Shown: positions 15,702-27,011, numbered from the stretch's first letter. The stretch: DNA of 64,000 bases from an uncultured Trueperaceae bacterium (GCA_937907415.1 CALCHY010000162.1:11709-75708); one strand, 5' to 3'. Notes: generated by a model not told the origin, from the sequence alone. Program-made: numbers and translations.

Positions 15702-17513
15702 TCAACGCTCCACGAGGGCCAAGCGCGCGTTGACCTGGTTGAGGACAACTGAGAACGCGAGGCTGATTGCGAGGTAGGCGCCGATCAGGAGGAGCGCGAT
15801 AGGTATGGCGGCACCCGTCTGGTTGCTGATGACGCTGGCGATGACGAAGAGTTCCGCGTAGCCGGCAAGCGAGGCGAGCGACGAGTTCTTCGTCAGGTTC
15901 AGGTACTGGCTGATCATGGGCGGCAACACGATGCGCATGGCCTGCGGGAAGACGATCAGGCTGAAGGTCTGATAGCCAGACAGGCCGATGGCGCGCGCCG
16001 CCTCGGTCTGCCCCTTCGGTACCGCCAAGATGCCGCCGCGCACTATCTCGGCGATGAACGATGACGTGTAGACCACGAGAGCAAGGAGCAACGCCAGGTA
16101 GTTGACAGTCAGGCGCATGCCGCCCTCGTAGTTGCTGACGGGCACGTAGGCGCGGCTGAGGACGAGCGCCCCAACTGGCAGGATCTTGGTGTCGGCCACC
16201 ACTCCTTCAGCTGCGTCCGTTGCCGCGTCGTTCCCGAAGGCCGAGAAGCGCGTGCCTGGCCGCGGTAGCGCGCTCTCTCCGCTCGTGTCGGCCCGCGCCG
16301 CGGCGGCGGACTTGAAGAGCGGCGTCCGGATCTGACCATCGCGATCGGATACCAGCATGCGGTTGAAGTCGGTGAGCGTCATCACGACGTCTACCCCGCC
16401 GTAACCGCGCCCCGTCTGCGGGTCGATGTCCTCACCTTGGTCGAGACGGTCGTTGTCGTTGCGGTCCGCGTAAACGATGCCGACCGAAGGGAAGTCCGTG
16501 ATCTCGAGCTTCAAGCCGCTAGCGGCCGCCGCCGCCGGATCGGCGAACGCGACCGTGAAGTCGCTCGCCTCGTGCTTGCCGATGAGCGGGAAGCGGAACG
16601 TGCCGCTGATGACCTGGCGCGACTCGACGAGGTTCTGGCTCGTCGTCGTGAGCGTGGCGGCCTTGATGCTGACGTCGACAGGCACGAACGCGGCTGGCCG
16701 GGCCTTGCCGTCCACTACGAAAGCGGTGGTGCCGCGCCCTCTATCTGCCTCGTAGGTGAAGGTAAGGTTGTCCGGCACCTTGTCGTTGACGTAGGTGAGC
16801 CCGAGGCCGATGCCGGCGACCACTAGGAACGCCACGACCGGGAAAGGCCACACGCGTCCGAAGCTGTCGTTGCGCCGCAACTGCCGCACACGCCACAGGG
16901 TTGCGGCGGCCGCCAGGACGACGCCTCCGATGAGATAGGGCACCCAGGCGACGAAATCGTAGGTCGGGTAGAGCGCGGGGAACGCCAGGCCGACGTTGGA
17001 CATGAGCAGGCCGCCAGGCAGCGCGATCGGGTCGCTTATGCGGGGCGGGAAGGGCAGCAAGATAGCTGAGTACCAGAAGACGATCTGCACGGCGAGGGGA
17101 ATGTTGCGGAGCACCTCGACGTAGACGCTGGCTATGTTGCGGATGAGCCAGTTGCCAGATAAGCGCATGACCCCGAAGAGGACGCCGAGGATGGTGGCGA
17201 GCACCACGCCGACTAGGGCGACCTTGAGGGTGTTCAGGATGCCGATGACGAGGGCGCGCCCGTACGTGTCCGTCACTTCGTACGGGATGGCCCGCTCAGC
17301 GATAGGGATGCCAGCCGGCTTGGTGAGGAAAGAGAAGTCGGCGGGAAGGTTAGCCGCCGCCAGGGCAGTTACGACGTTGTTGACTAGCACCCCAACGCCC
17401 GCCACTATGAGCACCAAGAAGCCGAGCTGCGCGATGACGCCGATAACCTTGACGTTGCGCCAGAACGGCACTACCGTGGCGCCGCCGCGGGCCGGAGCTT
17501 TGGCCTCTACCAT
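15702..17513 (-). CDS. aapQ: General amino-acid ABC transporter permease (AapQ-like) with large insertion
   Basis: 603 residues, about 200 longer than the roughly 400 usual for AapQ/BztB. The N-terminal part (helices near 25-50 and 90-150) and the C-terminal part (from about 470, EAA loop GQTEAARAIGLSGYQTFSLIVFPQAMR at 501-527) are normal permease. Between them, after a helix at about 223-242, sits a polar region (243-470). It is rich in beta-like segments and contains DRNDNDRLDQGE at 350-361, which resembles an EF-hand/dockerin-type calcium loop. The region probably faces the periplasm and may contact the binding protein. There is no frameshift and the reading frame is open throughout. Confidence 0.9.
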   Translation of the reverse strand: MVEAKAPARGGATVVPFWRNVKVIGVIAQLGFLVLIVAGVGVLVNNVVTALAAANLPADFSFLTKPAGIPIAERAIPYEVTDTYGRALVIGILNTLKVALVGVVLATILGVLFGVMRLSGNWLIRNIASVYVEVLRNIPLAVQIVFWYSAILLPFPPRISDPIALPGGLLMSNVGLAFPALYPTYDFVAWVPYLIGGVVLAAAATLWRVRQLRRNDSFGRVWPFPVVAFLVVAGIGLGLTYVNDKVPDNLTFTYEADRGRGTTAFVVDGKARPAAFVPVDVSIKAATLTTTSQNLVESRQVISGTFRFPLIGKHEASDFTVAFADPAAAAASGLKLEITDFPSVGIVYADRNDNDRLDQGEDIDPQTGRGYGGVDVVMTLTDFNRMLVSDRDGQIRTPLFKSAAAARADTSGESALPRPGTRFSAFGNDAATDAAEGVVADTKILPVGALVLSRAYVPVSNYEGGMRLTVNYLALLLALVVYTSSFIAEIVRGGILAVPKGQTEAARAIGLSGYQTFSLIVFPQAMRIVLPPMISQYLNLTKNSSLASLAGYAELFVIASVISNQTGAAIPIALLLIGAYLAISLAFSVVLNQVNARLALVER

Positions 17514-17575
17514 CTAAGAGATTCTGCGTGTTCTGTCATAAGGGTTTGGTCGCCTAGCCAGCTAGTGAGTGCTGA

Positions 17576-17618
17576 GGCGCCTGCTCGCGCGTTGCTGAAA
17601 CCACGCCGAGCAGGCGCC
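17576..17618 (-). terminator. Intergenic hairpin between aapJ and aapQ
   Basis: A perfect 12-bp stem (17576-17587 with 17607-17618) with a 19-nt loop lies in the 123-nt gap after aapJ. No T-run follows on the minus strand. It is more likely a partial terminator or RNA-stabilising hairpin that lets the binding protein outnumber the permeases. Confidence 0.5.
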
Positions 17619-17636
17619 CCACTGTCTAGCTAAAGG

Positions 17637-18662
17637 TCAGTTGAAGGGGTACCCGTAGATGAGGCCACCCTCGTAGTACTGGGCGTTGAGACCGCGCTCG
17701 AGCCCGAACACGGAGCTGGCCCCGAGGTTGCGCTCGAAGATCTCACCGTAGTTACCGACGGCCTTGATGGCGTTGTAGAAGGCGTTGGAGCTGAGGCCGA
17801 AGGCCTGCACGTACGACTCCGCGCCCGGGGCGCCGAGGAGACGCAGGATCTGCGGATCCTTGGCGCTGATCAGCTGCTCGTCGACGTTGGCCTGCGTGAC
17901 GCCGAACTCCTCAGCGTTGAAGAGCGCGTAGACGGTCCAGCTGACGACGTCGTACCAGTTGTCGTCACCGTGGAGGACGGCTGGCCCGAGGGGCTCCTTG
18001 GAGATCACGACGGGCAGGATCTTGTGATCGTCAGGCTGGCGGAGCTGCTGCTGGTAGGAGACGAGACCCGAGGTGTCGGTCGTCCAGCCGTCGCACTGGC
18101 CATCGTCGTAGGCGGCGATGAGCACTGGCGCCGTCTCGAAGATGACCGGAGTGAACTGCACGCCGAGGCCTGCGAGCGTGGTGCCGAGGTTCGTCTCGGT
18201 GGTGGTACCTGACTGGACGCACACTGAGCGGCCCTCGAAGTCGCGCAGGCTGTTGATGCCGGAGTCCTTGCGCACCATGAAGCCCTGGCCGTCGTAGTAG
18301 GTAGTGGGAGCGAAGTTGGCGCCCCAGTCGGTCTCGCGGATGCTGGTGCGCGTGGTGTTCCTGATCAGCACGTCGATCTCACCAGATTGCAGGGCGGTTG
18401 GGCGCTCGCCGGCGGTCAGAGGGCGGTAAACGACCTTGGATGCGTCGCCGAAGACGGCAGCAGCGATGGCGCGGCAGAAATCGACGTCGAAGCCCTGGTA
18501 ATCACCAGCGGAATCTACGTAACCGAAGCCGGGGAGGTTGGCGTTGACGCCGCAGCGGAGCTCTCCTCGGTCCTTGATAGCTTGCAGGCGGCCCTGTGCG
18601 AAGACAGTGCTAGCACCTACTAATAGGCTTAGCGCGACGAGGATGCGGACGGTACGTGACAT
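17637..18662 (-). CDS. aapJ: General amino-acid ABC transporter substrate-binding protein (AapJ-like)
   Basis: 341 residues from ATG 18662, chosen because it has an AGGTGGAG ribosome site and starts directly with a signal peptide (MSRTVRILVALSLLVGASTVFA, cut near residue 22). The mature protein matches AapJ/BztA: RGELRCGVNANLPGFGYVD, then GFDVDFCRAIAAAVFGD, NTTRTSIRETDWG and a VQSGTTTETNLG segment. It captures polar or general L-amino acids in the periplasm. It is the first gene of the aap operon and has its own promoter. Confidence 0.94.
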   Translation of the reverse strand: MSRTVRILVALSLLVGASTVFAQGRLQAIKDRGELRCGVNANLPGFGYVDSAGDYQGFDVDFCRAIAAAVFGDASKVVYRPLTAGERPTALQSGEIDVLIRNTTRTSIRETDWGANFAPTTYYDGQGFMVRKDSGINSLRDFEGRSVCVQSGTTTETNLGTTLAGLGVQFTPVIFETAPVLIAAYDDGQCDGWTTDTSGLVSYQQQLRQPDDHKILPVVISKEPLGPAVLHGDDNWYDVVSWTVYALFNAEEFGVTQANVDEQLISAKDPQILRLLGAPGAESYVQAFGLSSNAFYNAIKAVGNYGEIFERNLGASSVFGLERGLNAQYYEGGLIYGYPFN

Positions 18663-18735
18663 TACTCCACCTTCCTGAGGACTAGCGAATAGGATTTTGA
18701 CTCCCCTTCGAGGGAGTGAAAGGGGTCTGAGCGAC

Positions 18736-18763
18736 TGTATACGCTGGCGCTGGCCCATGTCAA
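18736..18763 (-). promoter_or_regulatory. Promoter of the aap operon
   Basis: On the minus strand, a perfect TTGACA (18763-18758) is followed by 16 nt and TATACA (18741-18736). The leader of roughly 67 nt contains a small ACTCCC/GGGAGT hairpin before the aapJ ribosome site. Confidence 0.65.
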
Positions 18764-18830
18764 AGGCCGCCGCGTGCGCGGTACACACAAAAGGCAACTC
18801 CAAGCGGCCTGGCAGTCGGGGTAACTGAAC

Positions 18831-18862
18831 GCGCCGAGCGCCCCCTGGGGGGCGCTCGGCGC
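18831..18862 (-). terminator. Strong hairpin downstream of the V-ATPase operon
   Basis: A perfect 15-bp GC stem (18831-18845 with 18848-18862) with a 2-base centre lies 37 nt past the subunit D stop and before the aap promoter. There is no U-tract on either side, so it is a probable but not classical terminator. Confidence 0.6.
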
Positions 18863-18898
18863 GAGGCTCGCTGGTGCTAACGCACCTGGTTGGACTGC

Positions 18899-19561
18899 CT
18901 AGGCCCTCGCGGCCTCCGCATGAGCTTCATCGCGCGCTTCATCGCGCGCTTGAAGCTTGGCCTTGATGCGTTTGAGGACCGTCACCTCTTCGAGCGCGCG
19001 CTGATCGAGCACGCTGCGGATGTGCCTTATCTCGTAGTTGATGCCGGGGATGACGAGCTGTTCCAGCGCGTTCACGCGCCTGTTCGTCTTCTTGATCTCC
19101 TCGCCGATCTTGCGCAGCCGCGTCTCGGTCGCTGCCACTCTGACGATGGCCTCGACGAGCTTGCGGAACTGCTTGGCGGCCTCGAGGGTGGATGCTCCCG
19201 CCGTCACTGGCGAGAACGGTAACGACTCGTCGAACGTCGGCGGCAGCACCTGCGGGACCTTGACGCCGAAGATGTTCTCCATCTTCAACGAGATCTCGAG
19301 TTCGCCTTGCTGGGCGAGAGCCAAGCTGCCAACGGCCTCAGGGCCGTCCCAGGCATTGGCGAGGAACAGCGCGAAGTACGCCTCGCGGCTAATACGCGAC
19401 AGGTCGCGGCGCGCCTCGAGTGAGGACTTGACGAGCGCGAAGAACTCACCGACGAGGGCGTCCCGCTTGCGCTTGAGCAGGTCAGCGCCACGGATGGCAA
19501 GCTTGACCTGGTCGCGCCTCTGCAGGAGGTTGGATCTAGTCGGAGCGATGTTCTCAGCCAT
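18899..19561 (-). CDS. atpD: V-type ATP synthase subunit D
   Basis: 220 residues. The N-terminus APTRSNLLQRRDQVKLAIRGADLLKRKRDAL is the family signature of the central-shaft D subunit. It is followed by long coiled-coil helices at both ends of the chain, with RRVNALEQLVIPGINYEIRHIRSVLDQRALEEV near the C-terminus. Subunit D is the rotor axle inside the A3B3 head. Last gene of the operon, 17 nt after subunit B. The C-terminal 20 residues are charged (repeated Arg/Asp/Glu/Ala) and more variable. Confidence 0.95.
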   Translation of the reverse strand: MAENIAPTRSNLLQRRDQVKLAIRGADLLKRKRDALVGEFFALVKSSLEARRDLSRISREAYFALFLANAWDGPEAVGSLALAQQGELEISLKMENIFGVKVPQVLPPTFDESLPFSPVTAGASTLEAAKQFRKLVEAIVRVAATETRLRKIGEEIKKTNRRVNALEQLVIPGINYEIRHIRSVLDQRALEEVTVLKRIKAKLQARDEARDEAHAEAARA

Positions 19562-19578
19562 GGCCTACCTCCCTCACG

Positions 19579-21003
19579 TCAGATCTGGTCTCTGCGAGCG
19601 GCGCCCCACAGCTCGTCCATCTTGGCGCCGTAGTACTTGTCTATCTGGTCGTTGGAGAGGCGCGTCAGCTCGCTCTTCGGGAGCTGCGAGAGGATGGCCC
19701 ACGCGATGGAGAGCGAGTCCTCGATCGAGCGGTTCTCGCTACCCTGGTTGATGAAGTTCTTCTCGAACTCGTCCGCGAACTTCAGGTAGAGCTTGTCGTT
19801 CTCGGAGAGCGCGTCCTCACCCGTGATAGCCACGAGGCGCCGCAGGTCGAGCCCGTTGGCGTAGGCGGCCTGTAGCTGGTCGGCGACGTTCTTGTGGTCC
19901 TTACGCGTCTTGCCTTCGCCGATACCGTTGTTCATAAGGCGGCTGAGCGACGGGCCCGGGTTGATCGGGGGGTACACACCCTTGTTGTGCAGGGCGCGCG
20001 CCAGGTAGATCTGACCTTCCGTGATGTAGCCCGTGAGGTCAGGGATCGGGTGCGTGACGTCGTCGTCAGGCATCGTGAGGATCGGCAGCTGCGTGATGGA
20101 GCCCTTGAGGCCCTCGACGACGCCGGCGCGCTCGTAGATGGACGCGAGGTCCGTGTACATGTAGCCGGGGTAGCCACGGCGACCGGGGATCTCTTCGCGG
20201 GCGCCGCCGATCTCGCGGAGGGCCTCGCAATAGTTGGTCATGTCCGTGAGGATGACGAGCACGTGGTAACCCTGCTCGAAGGCCAAGTACTCGGCCGCCG
20301 TCAGCGCCATCTTCGGGGTGAGGAGGCGTTCTACGGCCGGGTCGTCTGCCTTGTTGAGGAACAGCACGGAACGCGCGAGGGCGCCTGTGCGTTCGAACTC
20401 TTGCGTGAAGAACGTCAGCTCGCGCTGCGTTACGCCCATGGCGGCGAAGACGACGGCGAACTCGGTGTCTTCCCCGATGACGGTCGCCTGCCGCGCGATC
20501 TGCGCGGCGAGTTCGTTAGCCGGGAGGCCCGAGCCGGAGAAGATCGGGAGCTTCTGGCCACGAACGAGGCTGATGAGACTGTCGATGGTTGACACGCCGG
20601 TCTGGATGAACTCTTCCGGCTTGCGGCGCGCGACCGGGTTGATCGGCGCCCCGCCGATGGGGAGGCGCTTGTCTGCCACCACTGCAGGCAAGCCGTCGAT
20701 CGGGTTGCCCGCACCGTTGAAGCGCCTGCCGATCATCTCGCGCGCCACGCCCAAGCGCGCGACGTTCTCGACGAGGCTGACGGTGGTGCTTGAGAGGTCG
20801 ATGCCAGAGGTCTCCTCGAAGACCTGCAGGACCGTGAACTCCTTCGACACCTCGATGACCTGCCCGCCGCGCAAGCGCCCGTTGCCGTCCTTGATCTGGA
20901 CGATGGCGTTGTACGACAGCTCAGGTGCGTTCTGGAGGAACAGCAGCGGTCCTGAAACGTAGCTGACCTCGCTGTAGACCTTCTTGAGTAGGTTGCTGCT
21001 CAT
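19579..21003 (-). CDS. atpB: V-type ATP synthase subunit B
   Basis: 474 residues. Non-catalytic nucleotide-binding subunit of the head. The P-loop position reads [19 protein letters not shown], lacking the Lys-Thr of a true Walker A, as expected for B. Other family landmarks are [42 protein letters not shown] and the C-terminal [20 protein letters not shown]. Placed between A and D as in Thermus, 13 nt after subunit A. Confidence 0.97.
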   Translation of the reverse strand: MSSNLLKKVYSEVSYVSGPLLFLQNAPELSYNAIVQIKDGNGRLRGGQVIEVSKEFTVLQVFEETSGIDLSSTTVSLVENVARLGVAREMIGRRFNGAGNPIDGLPAVVADKRLPIGGAPINPVARRKPEEFIQTGVSTIDSLISLVRGQKLPIFSGSGLPANELAAQIARQATVIGEDTEFAVVFAAMGVTQRELTFFTQEFERTGALARSVLFLNKADDPAVERLLTPKMALTAAEYLAFEQGYHVLVILTDMTNYCEALREIGGAREEIPGRRGYPGYMYTDLASIYERAGVVEGLKGSITQLPILTMPDDDVTHPIPDLTGYITEGQIYLARALHNKGVYPPINPGPSLSRLMNNGIGEGKTRKDHKNVADQLQAAYANGLDLRRLVAITGEDALSENDKLYLKFADEFEKNFINQGSENRSIEDSLSIAWAILSQLPKSELTRLSNDQIDKYYGAKMDELWGAARRDQI

Positions 21004-21016
21004 CTCACTCCTAGCC

Positions 21017-22756
<1,740 letters not shown>

Positions 22757-22767
22757 TATCTCTCCTG

Positions 22768-23094
22768 CTATTCCAGCTTGATGTCGAAGCCGATCGCGCT
22801 CCGCACCAAGTCCTTCATGTAAGTTACGGCGTCGTCGCTAGCGCCGAAGGCGGCACCCAGGCTGGGCACGCTCAAGAGCACTGGCAGGTCACGGCCGCGC
22901 ATGGCGCGCTCGCTGGCCTTGACGGGGTCGTGGATGAGGCCCTCGTCGACCACCACCAGGCCGTAAGCGTCCTCGTGGATGATGTCGTCTAGGGCGCGGA
23001 CGGCTTCGCTCGGCACGCTGGTGCGTACCTCTACCCCGGCGAGGCGGTAGCCGATGGCCGTCTCCGCGTCGGTGAGCACGACCAACTTAGGCAT
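22768..23094 (-). CDS. atpF: V-type ATP synthase subunit F
   Basis: 108 residues. It has a small Rossmann-like fold starting [21 protein letters not shown], with the middle VVDEGLIHD segment and a C-terminal helix. Subunit F binds subunit D in the central shaft and modulates ATPase activity. It overlaps the end of subunit C by 8 nt, indicating coupled translation. Confidence 0.93.
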   Translation of the reverse strand: MPKLVVLTDAETAIGYRLAGVEVRTSVPSEAVRALDDIIHEDAYGLVVVDEGLIHDPVKASERAMRGRDLPVLLSVPSLGAAFGASDDAVTYMKDLVRSAIGFDIKLE

Positions 23095-24112
23095 GCGCGA
23101 GCTCCTTCTCGAGCGCCTCGCGCGGCACGCCGTAGAACTTGCCGCGAGCGAGTAGGCGCAGGTGCGCCGCTTCGGCTTCCTTGCGCCTCAAGTAGTCGAC
23201 TACTACGCCGATGTCGAGGGGGTCGAGGGAGAGCCTGTGGGCGTCAGCGTCGAGGACCTTGCGGATCTCGGCGTCCGCGTCGCTGAGGCTGCCGCCTGCC
23301 GCGGCGGCGGCCGCCGCGGCGAAGGTGCCGCCAGCTAGCGCAGCCAGTGCGCTGCCGTCGGTGTCGTTGACGATGGCGTCGAAGGCGGAGCGCTTGATCT
23401 CGCGGCCACCGGGAACGAACAGTTCGGCGGCCGCCTGCGCGCCGACGCCGCGTACTTTGAGGGCCGTGCGCAGGTTGGTGCCGTCGATCTCACGTTGCAA
23501 GTAGCGCTTGAGCCCGGCCGGGGCGTGAGCCGCGTCCGCGCGCGAGAGCACCGCAGCGTAGTAAGCCTGATCGAGGCTGACTTCGAGCGCGTAGAGATCG
23601 AGGTCGTTCTGGTAACGCCGCGCGGCCTTCAGGAAGGCCGTGGTTACTTCCGTGTGGGCGATGGCGAGCACTTGAGCTGCCGCGGACATGTCGCTAGCGA
23701 CGGCCGCCTGGTCAAGTAGCGTTGGCTTGAGCTCGCCTGCCGGGAAGAGCGAACCTTGGATCTCTTCTAGGCTCTTGCCCGCGTGCTTGCCGCGCGCGAT
23801 GGCCTTGACGTTCGCAAGGTCGAAGCGCATGAGCAGCATGCCGATGAGTTCGCGCGGGCGACCGTCAGCGAACGTCAAGAGGCCGTGCGCCGTGTGGTAC
23901 ACGTTGCGCGCGACGGCCTGGTCGACGGCACCGAGGCCGGAGCCGCGGGCCTGCGCTTCCTCCAGCTCACGCATGTAGGGCGTCTGCGCGAGGCTGGCGG
24001 TGAAGGCGCGGAAGTCGGTCGCGTCGAGCGCCGCCTGGTAGAAGGAGGAGCCCAGGAGCTTCGCCTTCATCCCGCGCACGCGCGCGTTGATGTAGCCGTA
24101 ATCACTGGACAT
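23087..24112 (-). CDS. atpC: V-type ATP synthase subunit C (AC39-like)
   Basis: 341 residues, mainly helical, beginning DYGYINARVRGMKAKLL, the typical start of the AC39/subunit C family. It forms the socket between the D/F shaft and the membrane proteolipid ring. An alanine-rich stretch (about residues 257-272) is a low-complexity feature. It lies between E and F, the place of the Thermus C subunit, with a 6-nt gap to E. Confidence 0.93.
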   Translation of the reverse strand: MSSDYGYINARVRGMKAKLLGSSFYQAALDATDFRAFTASLAQTPYMRELEEAQARGSGLGAVDQAVARNVYHTAHGLLTFADGRPRELIGMLLMRFDLANVKAIARGKHAGKSLEEIQGSLFPAGELKPTLLDQAAVASDMSAAAQVLAIAHTEVTTAFLKAARRYQNDLDLYALEVSLDQAYYAAVLSRADAAHAPAGLKRYLQREIDGTNLRTALKVRGVGAQAAAELFVPGGREIKRSAFDAIVNDTDGSALAALAGGTFAAAAAAAAGGSLSDADAEIRKVLDADAHRLSLDPLDIGVVVDYLRRKEAEAAHLRLLARGKFYGVPREALEKELAHA

Positions 24113-24118
24113 GACGCC

Positions 24119-24709
24119 TCAACCTGCCTTGGCGCCGAACAGCGCCGTCGAGACCTCCGAGGCAAGCTCGTTACGCAGCGCGTCGAGCCGACCGTAGAGG
24201 GTGTTCTCGATGACGCTGCGGTTGGCGGTGCGGATGCGCACTCCACCCTTAACGTCGTCTGCCGTTTCGACCGGGACGTTTAGGCCAGAGGACTTGACGG
24301 CGTCTTCCGCCACGGCGCGGTCCTGCGGCGCCACGACGACGGCGAGGGGCGCCTGGCTGCCCGCGCCTGCGACGGCCTCGGATAGCAGTTTGGTGAACAC
24401 GGGAACGTAACCTATCGGGTCGCTTGCGAGCTGGTCGAGCTTAGCGCGGGCGTTGTCGAAGACGCCTTGGACGCCGTCGTGCTGGGCGTTAAGCCGCAGT
24501 GACGACGCTTCGAGTTGCGCTGCCGACTTGGCGCGTACCAGCGTTGCCTCGCCCATGCCCTTGACGGCGCGGGCACGGCTCGCCTCTAAGGCCTTAGCCT
24601 CGGCCTTGGCGTTTGCGACGATCTCCGAGGCGCGTTTCCGCGCCTCGGAGAGGATGGTCTCGATCTCGGTGCTCGCCTCTTTCTCGAGCAGAGCCGAAAG
24701 ATCAGCCAC
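24119..24709 (-). CDS. atpE: V-type ATP synthase subunit E
   Basis: 196 residues. The N-terminal half is a long Ala/Glu/Lys-rich helix (about 1-95), which pairs with subunit G in the peripheral stalk. The C-terminal half is the globular head that binds A/B, with GGVRIRTANRSVIENTLYGRLDALRNEL typical of E subunits. Only 2 nt separate it from subunit K. Confidence 0.93.
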   Translation of the reverse strand: MADLSALLEKEASTEIETILSEARKRASEIVANAKAEAKALEASRARAVKGMGEATLVRAKSAAQLEASSLRLNAQHDGVQGVFDNARAKLDQLASDPIGYVPVFTKLLSEAVAGAGSQAPLAVVVAPQDRAVAEDAVKSSGLNVPVETADDVKGGVRIRTANRSVIENTLYGRLDALRNELASEVSTALFGAKAG

Positions 24710-24711
24710 GC

Positions 24712-25023
24712 TTATCCGCCGATCTGGTTGTTCAGGAAGAACGCGATGACGAAGCCGAAGATGATGAGCGTCTCTGGAATGACGAGGTAGATCAGGACCT
24801 GACCGAAGGCCTCAGGGCGCTCCGCGAGGAGGCCGGCGCCTGCGCTACCGATGGCGGCCTGGGCGATGGCCACGGCGATGGCGGAGAGGCCGATGGCTAG
24901 ACCAGCGCCGAGGGCGATAAGACCGGCACCGATGCCAGGGCCGCCAGCGGACTGGGCGAAGGCCACCGCACCGACGAGGGCGAACAGGGAGACTGCCGAG
25001 AGAACGCGAACTGCTTTACTCAT
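24712..25023 (-). CDS. atpK: V-type ATP synthase subunit K (proteolipid, Thermus AtpL-like)
   Basis: 103 residues. A cleavable signal-like N-terminus (about 1-23) is followed by two membrane helices, the two-helix type rather than the duplicated four-helix type. The ion-binding carboxylate is Glu84 in VIPETLIIFG. A ring of these subunits carries ions through the membrane. The chain closely follows the Thermus AtpL pattern. The coupling ion is not certain from sequence, but proton use is expected by analogy. It shares one base with the stop of subunit I. Confidence 0.94.
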   Translation of the reverse strand: MSKAVRVLSAVSLFALVGAVAFAQSAGGPGIGAGLIALGAGLAIGLSAIAVAIAQAAIGSAGAGLLAERPEAFGQVLIYLVIPETLIIFGFVIAFFLNNQIGG

Positions 25024-27011
25024 TACTTTCCTCCTAGGAGCTTGAACGGTCTGTACGGTCGGCCGCTTTCATCGTAGAAGCCGAACTTAGTGAAGAACTC
25101 GACATACTGCAAACGCAAAGGCTGCAGCGTATGTCCAATGATCGTAAGGGTTATCGCGGTCAGGTGGACGGCCAGACCCACGGCGATGCCGAGGATGGGG
25201 CCGATCACCGGCAGGGTGCCTGCGATCGCGAAGCCCAGGTTGGTGGACAGGTTAGCCACCAGTGCGGCGGAGAGGCCCACCGCGAAAAGTCGAAGGTAAC
25301 TGAGGATGTTGCCAGAGTTCGAGATCAGCTCGACGAGCATGAGCGGCATCTTGGCGAGGACCGTGCAAACCAGGAACACGAGGAACCCAACCGCGACGAG
25401 GCCCGTGACCAGCGGGGTAAGCGAGCTGTTGAGGAACGCCCAGGCGAACAGCACGATGGCGGCCAAGCCTGAAGCCATGCCGATGCCTTCGTAGACGTGT
25501 CGCATGTCGTGGTGCCTCAAGCCGAAGATGACCCGGATCAGCCAGCCGCCGATCACCTGCAGCACGCCGAAGCCGATGCTAAGGAGCAGCAGGGGCGTGA
25601 ACACCTCGACGCGGAAGAGCGGGATGTTGATGAGGCCATACCCGGCTTCATGGTGCAGGGTGGTGTAGAACACCGGGCGCCCTGCCGGGAAGCGCTCGAG
25701 GACGTTGCCGAAGAACTCACCGAACAAGAAGCCCCACACGAAGGCCCAGGCGGCGCACCAGTAGATGACGGTGCTGATGGGCTTGAGCGCCGCCGCTGGC
25801 ACGACGATGTTCAGCGGCCCGAGGTCGAGCTTCTTGCCCGCCGCCCCGCGCTTGCGCAAGAGGGTGGCGATGCCGGCGAACAGCAGGCCATAGCCCATGT
25901 CGCCGACGACCAACCCGAAGAAGAGTGGGAAGAACACGGCGAGGGTCCACGACGGGTCGAAACTGCCGTACTTGGGCGGCGCGAAGAGCGCGAGCAGACC
26001 GGTGAACGGCCGCACCCACGCGGGGTTCTCGAACTTGACAGGCACGCCCTTATCGTGGTGGGCGTCGGCCGCGCGCGTGCTCAGCACGATGTCTGGGCCG
26101 AACTGCTTGGTGAGCGAGGCAACGACGTTGTCCTTGTCGCTCGTTGGCACCCAGCCCTGCATGGCGAAACCGTAGCGGCCCTCGGCGAGGTCCTGATAGC
26201 GCGCGTAGCGCTCCTGGTGGTTGCGAGCAACGCGGTCGAGGGAGGCGAGGCGCGCGCCTTGCTGCCCGGCGACCTTCGCAAGGTCAGCCTTGATGGCGTC
26301 GAGGCGCTGAGGTAGGACCCGAGCGCGCTCCTCCATCATGTGCGCGGCCTTGGCAACGCCCTGGTGAGCGTAACTGTCTGGCAGCATGATCTCGGATACG
26401 CCCGCCTTGCCTAGCGCGCTGCGCAGGTCGGCAGCGCGGCCAGCCAACGTGACGGCGACGGCGAGGCGTCCGTTGCGGAACGGCCGGCTGACGAACTCGA
26501 CAGCGCCACCCAGCTCGTCGGTGACCTTCGGAGCGATCTTCTCGAGGCCGCCGTCTTCGATGAAGAACGCCACGCCCCGCAGGTACTTGGCGTCATCGAG
26601 GGGACCTTGGAGGGGGGCGAGGTCGCGTAGGAGCGGCTGGTAGGTCTTGATGAGTTCGAGCTCGTCCGTCAGCTCACCGCGTTCCGCGACGAGGCGTTCG
26701 ACTTGCTCGGCTACTTGGCCGAGGTCACGCTCGATGGCGACCGGGTCGGCGCCGACCTCGACGCGCGCCTGCGCGTCCGCGTCAACACCGAGTTCGGCGA
26801 GCAACGAGCGCGAGCGCGCCACCAGGCGATCCCAGCTCTCCTTCGCCTCGAGGTCGGCGCCGGCGAGCTTCAGTCGCTTGACAGCGTCTTGCGAACCGTC
26901 CGGATCGAGCGCATCTACCTGGACGACGCCCAGGTTCTGGAGGCTGGTCAGTACTTCCTTGGCGCGGCTGCGCCGACCGACCACCACCACCTGGTCCATC
27001 GTGGCGATCAT
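25023..27011 (-). CDS. atpI: V-type ATP synthase subunit I (stator, a-subunit)
   Basis: 662 residues, normal length. A cytoplasmic N-terminal half (about 1-320) has coiled coils that hold the peripheral stalks. The C-terminal half has about eight helices, including FFPLFFGLVVGDMGYGLLFA, FVWGFLFGEFFGN and SYLRLFAVGLSAALVANLS. The Arg in the SYLRLF segment is the likely essential arginine facing the K ring. It overlaps subunit G by 4 nt. Confidence 0.95.
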   Translation of the reverse strand: MIATMDQVVVVGRRSRAKEVLTSLQNLGVVQVDALDPDGSQDAVKRLKLAGADLEAKESWDRLVARSRSLLAELGVDADAQARVEVGADPVAIERDLGQVAEQVERLVAERGELTDELELIKTYQPLLRDLAPLQGPLDDAKYLRGVAFFIEDGGLEKIAPKVTDELGGAVEFVSRPFRNGRLAVAVTLAGRAADLRSALGKAGVSEIMLPDSYAHQGVAKAAHMMEERARVLPQRLDAIKADLAKVAGQQGARLASLDRVARNHQERYARYQDLAEGRYGFAMQGWVPTSDKDNVVASLTKQFGPDIVLSTRAADAHHDKGVPVKFENPAWVRPFTGLLALFAPPKYGSFDPSWTLAVFFPLFFGLVVGDMGYGLLFAGIATLLRKRGAAGKKLDLGPLNIVVPAAALKPISTVIYWCAAWAFVWGFLFGEFFGNVLERFPAGRPVFYTTLHHEAGYGLINIPLFRVEVFTPLLLLSIGFGVLQVIGGWLIRVIFGLRHHDMRHVYEGIGMASGLAAIVLFAWAFLNSSLTPLVTGLVAVGFLVFLVCTVLAKMPLMLVELISNSGNILSYLRLFAVGLSAALVANLSTNLGFAIAGTLPVIGPILGIAVGLAVHLTAITLTIIGHTLQPLRLQYVEFFTKFGFYDESGRPYRPFKLLGGK

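Noticed and set aside
18831..18862. Hairpin as a transposon inverted repeat
   Set aside because: A single palindrome with no transposase or target duplication; it is a terminator-like structure.
23257..23345. Ala-rich low-complexity stretch in subunit C as a possible frameshift or repeat expansion
   Set aside because: The frame is open and both sides align with the family; it is an alanine-rich helix.
25497..26315. Long plus-strand open frame antisense to subunit I
   Set aside because: A GC-rich shadow frame with repetitive Glu/Arg composition and no start or ribosome site; the opposite strand encodes a complete V-ATPase subunit.
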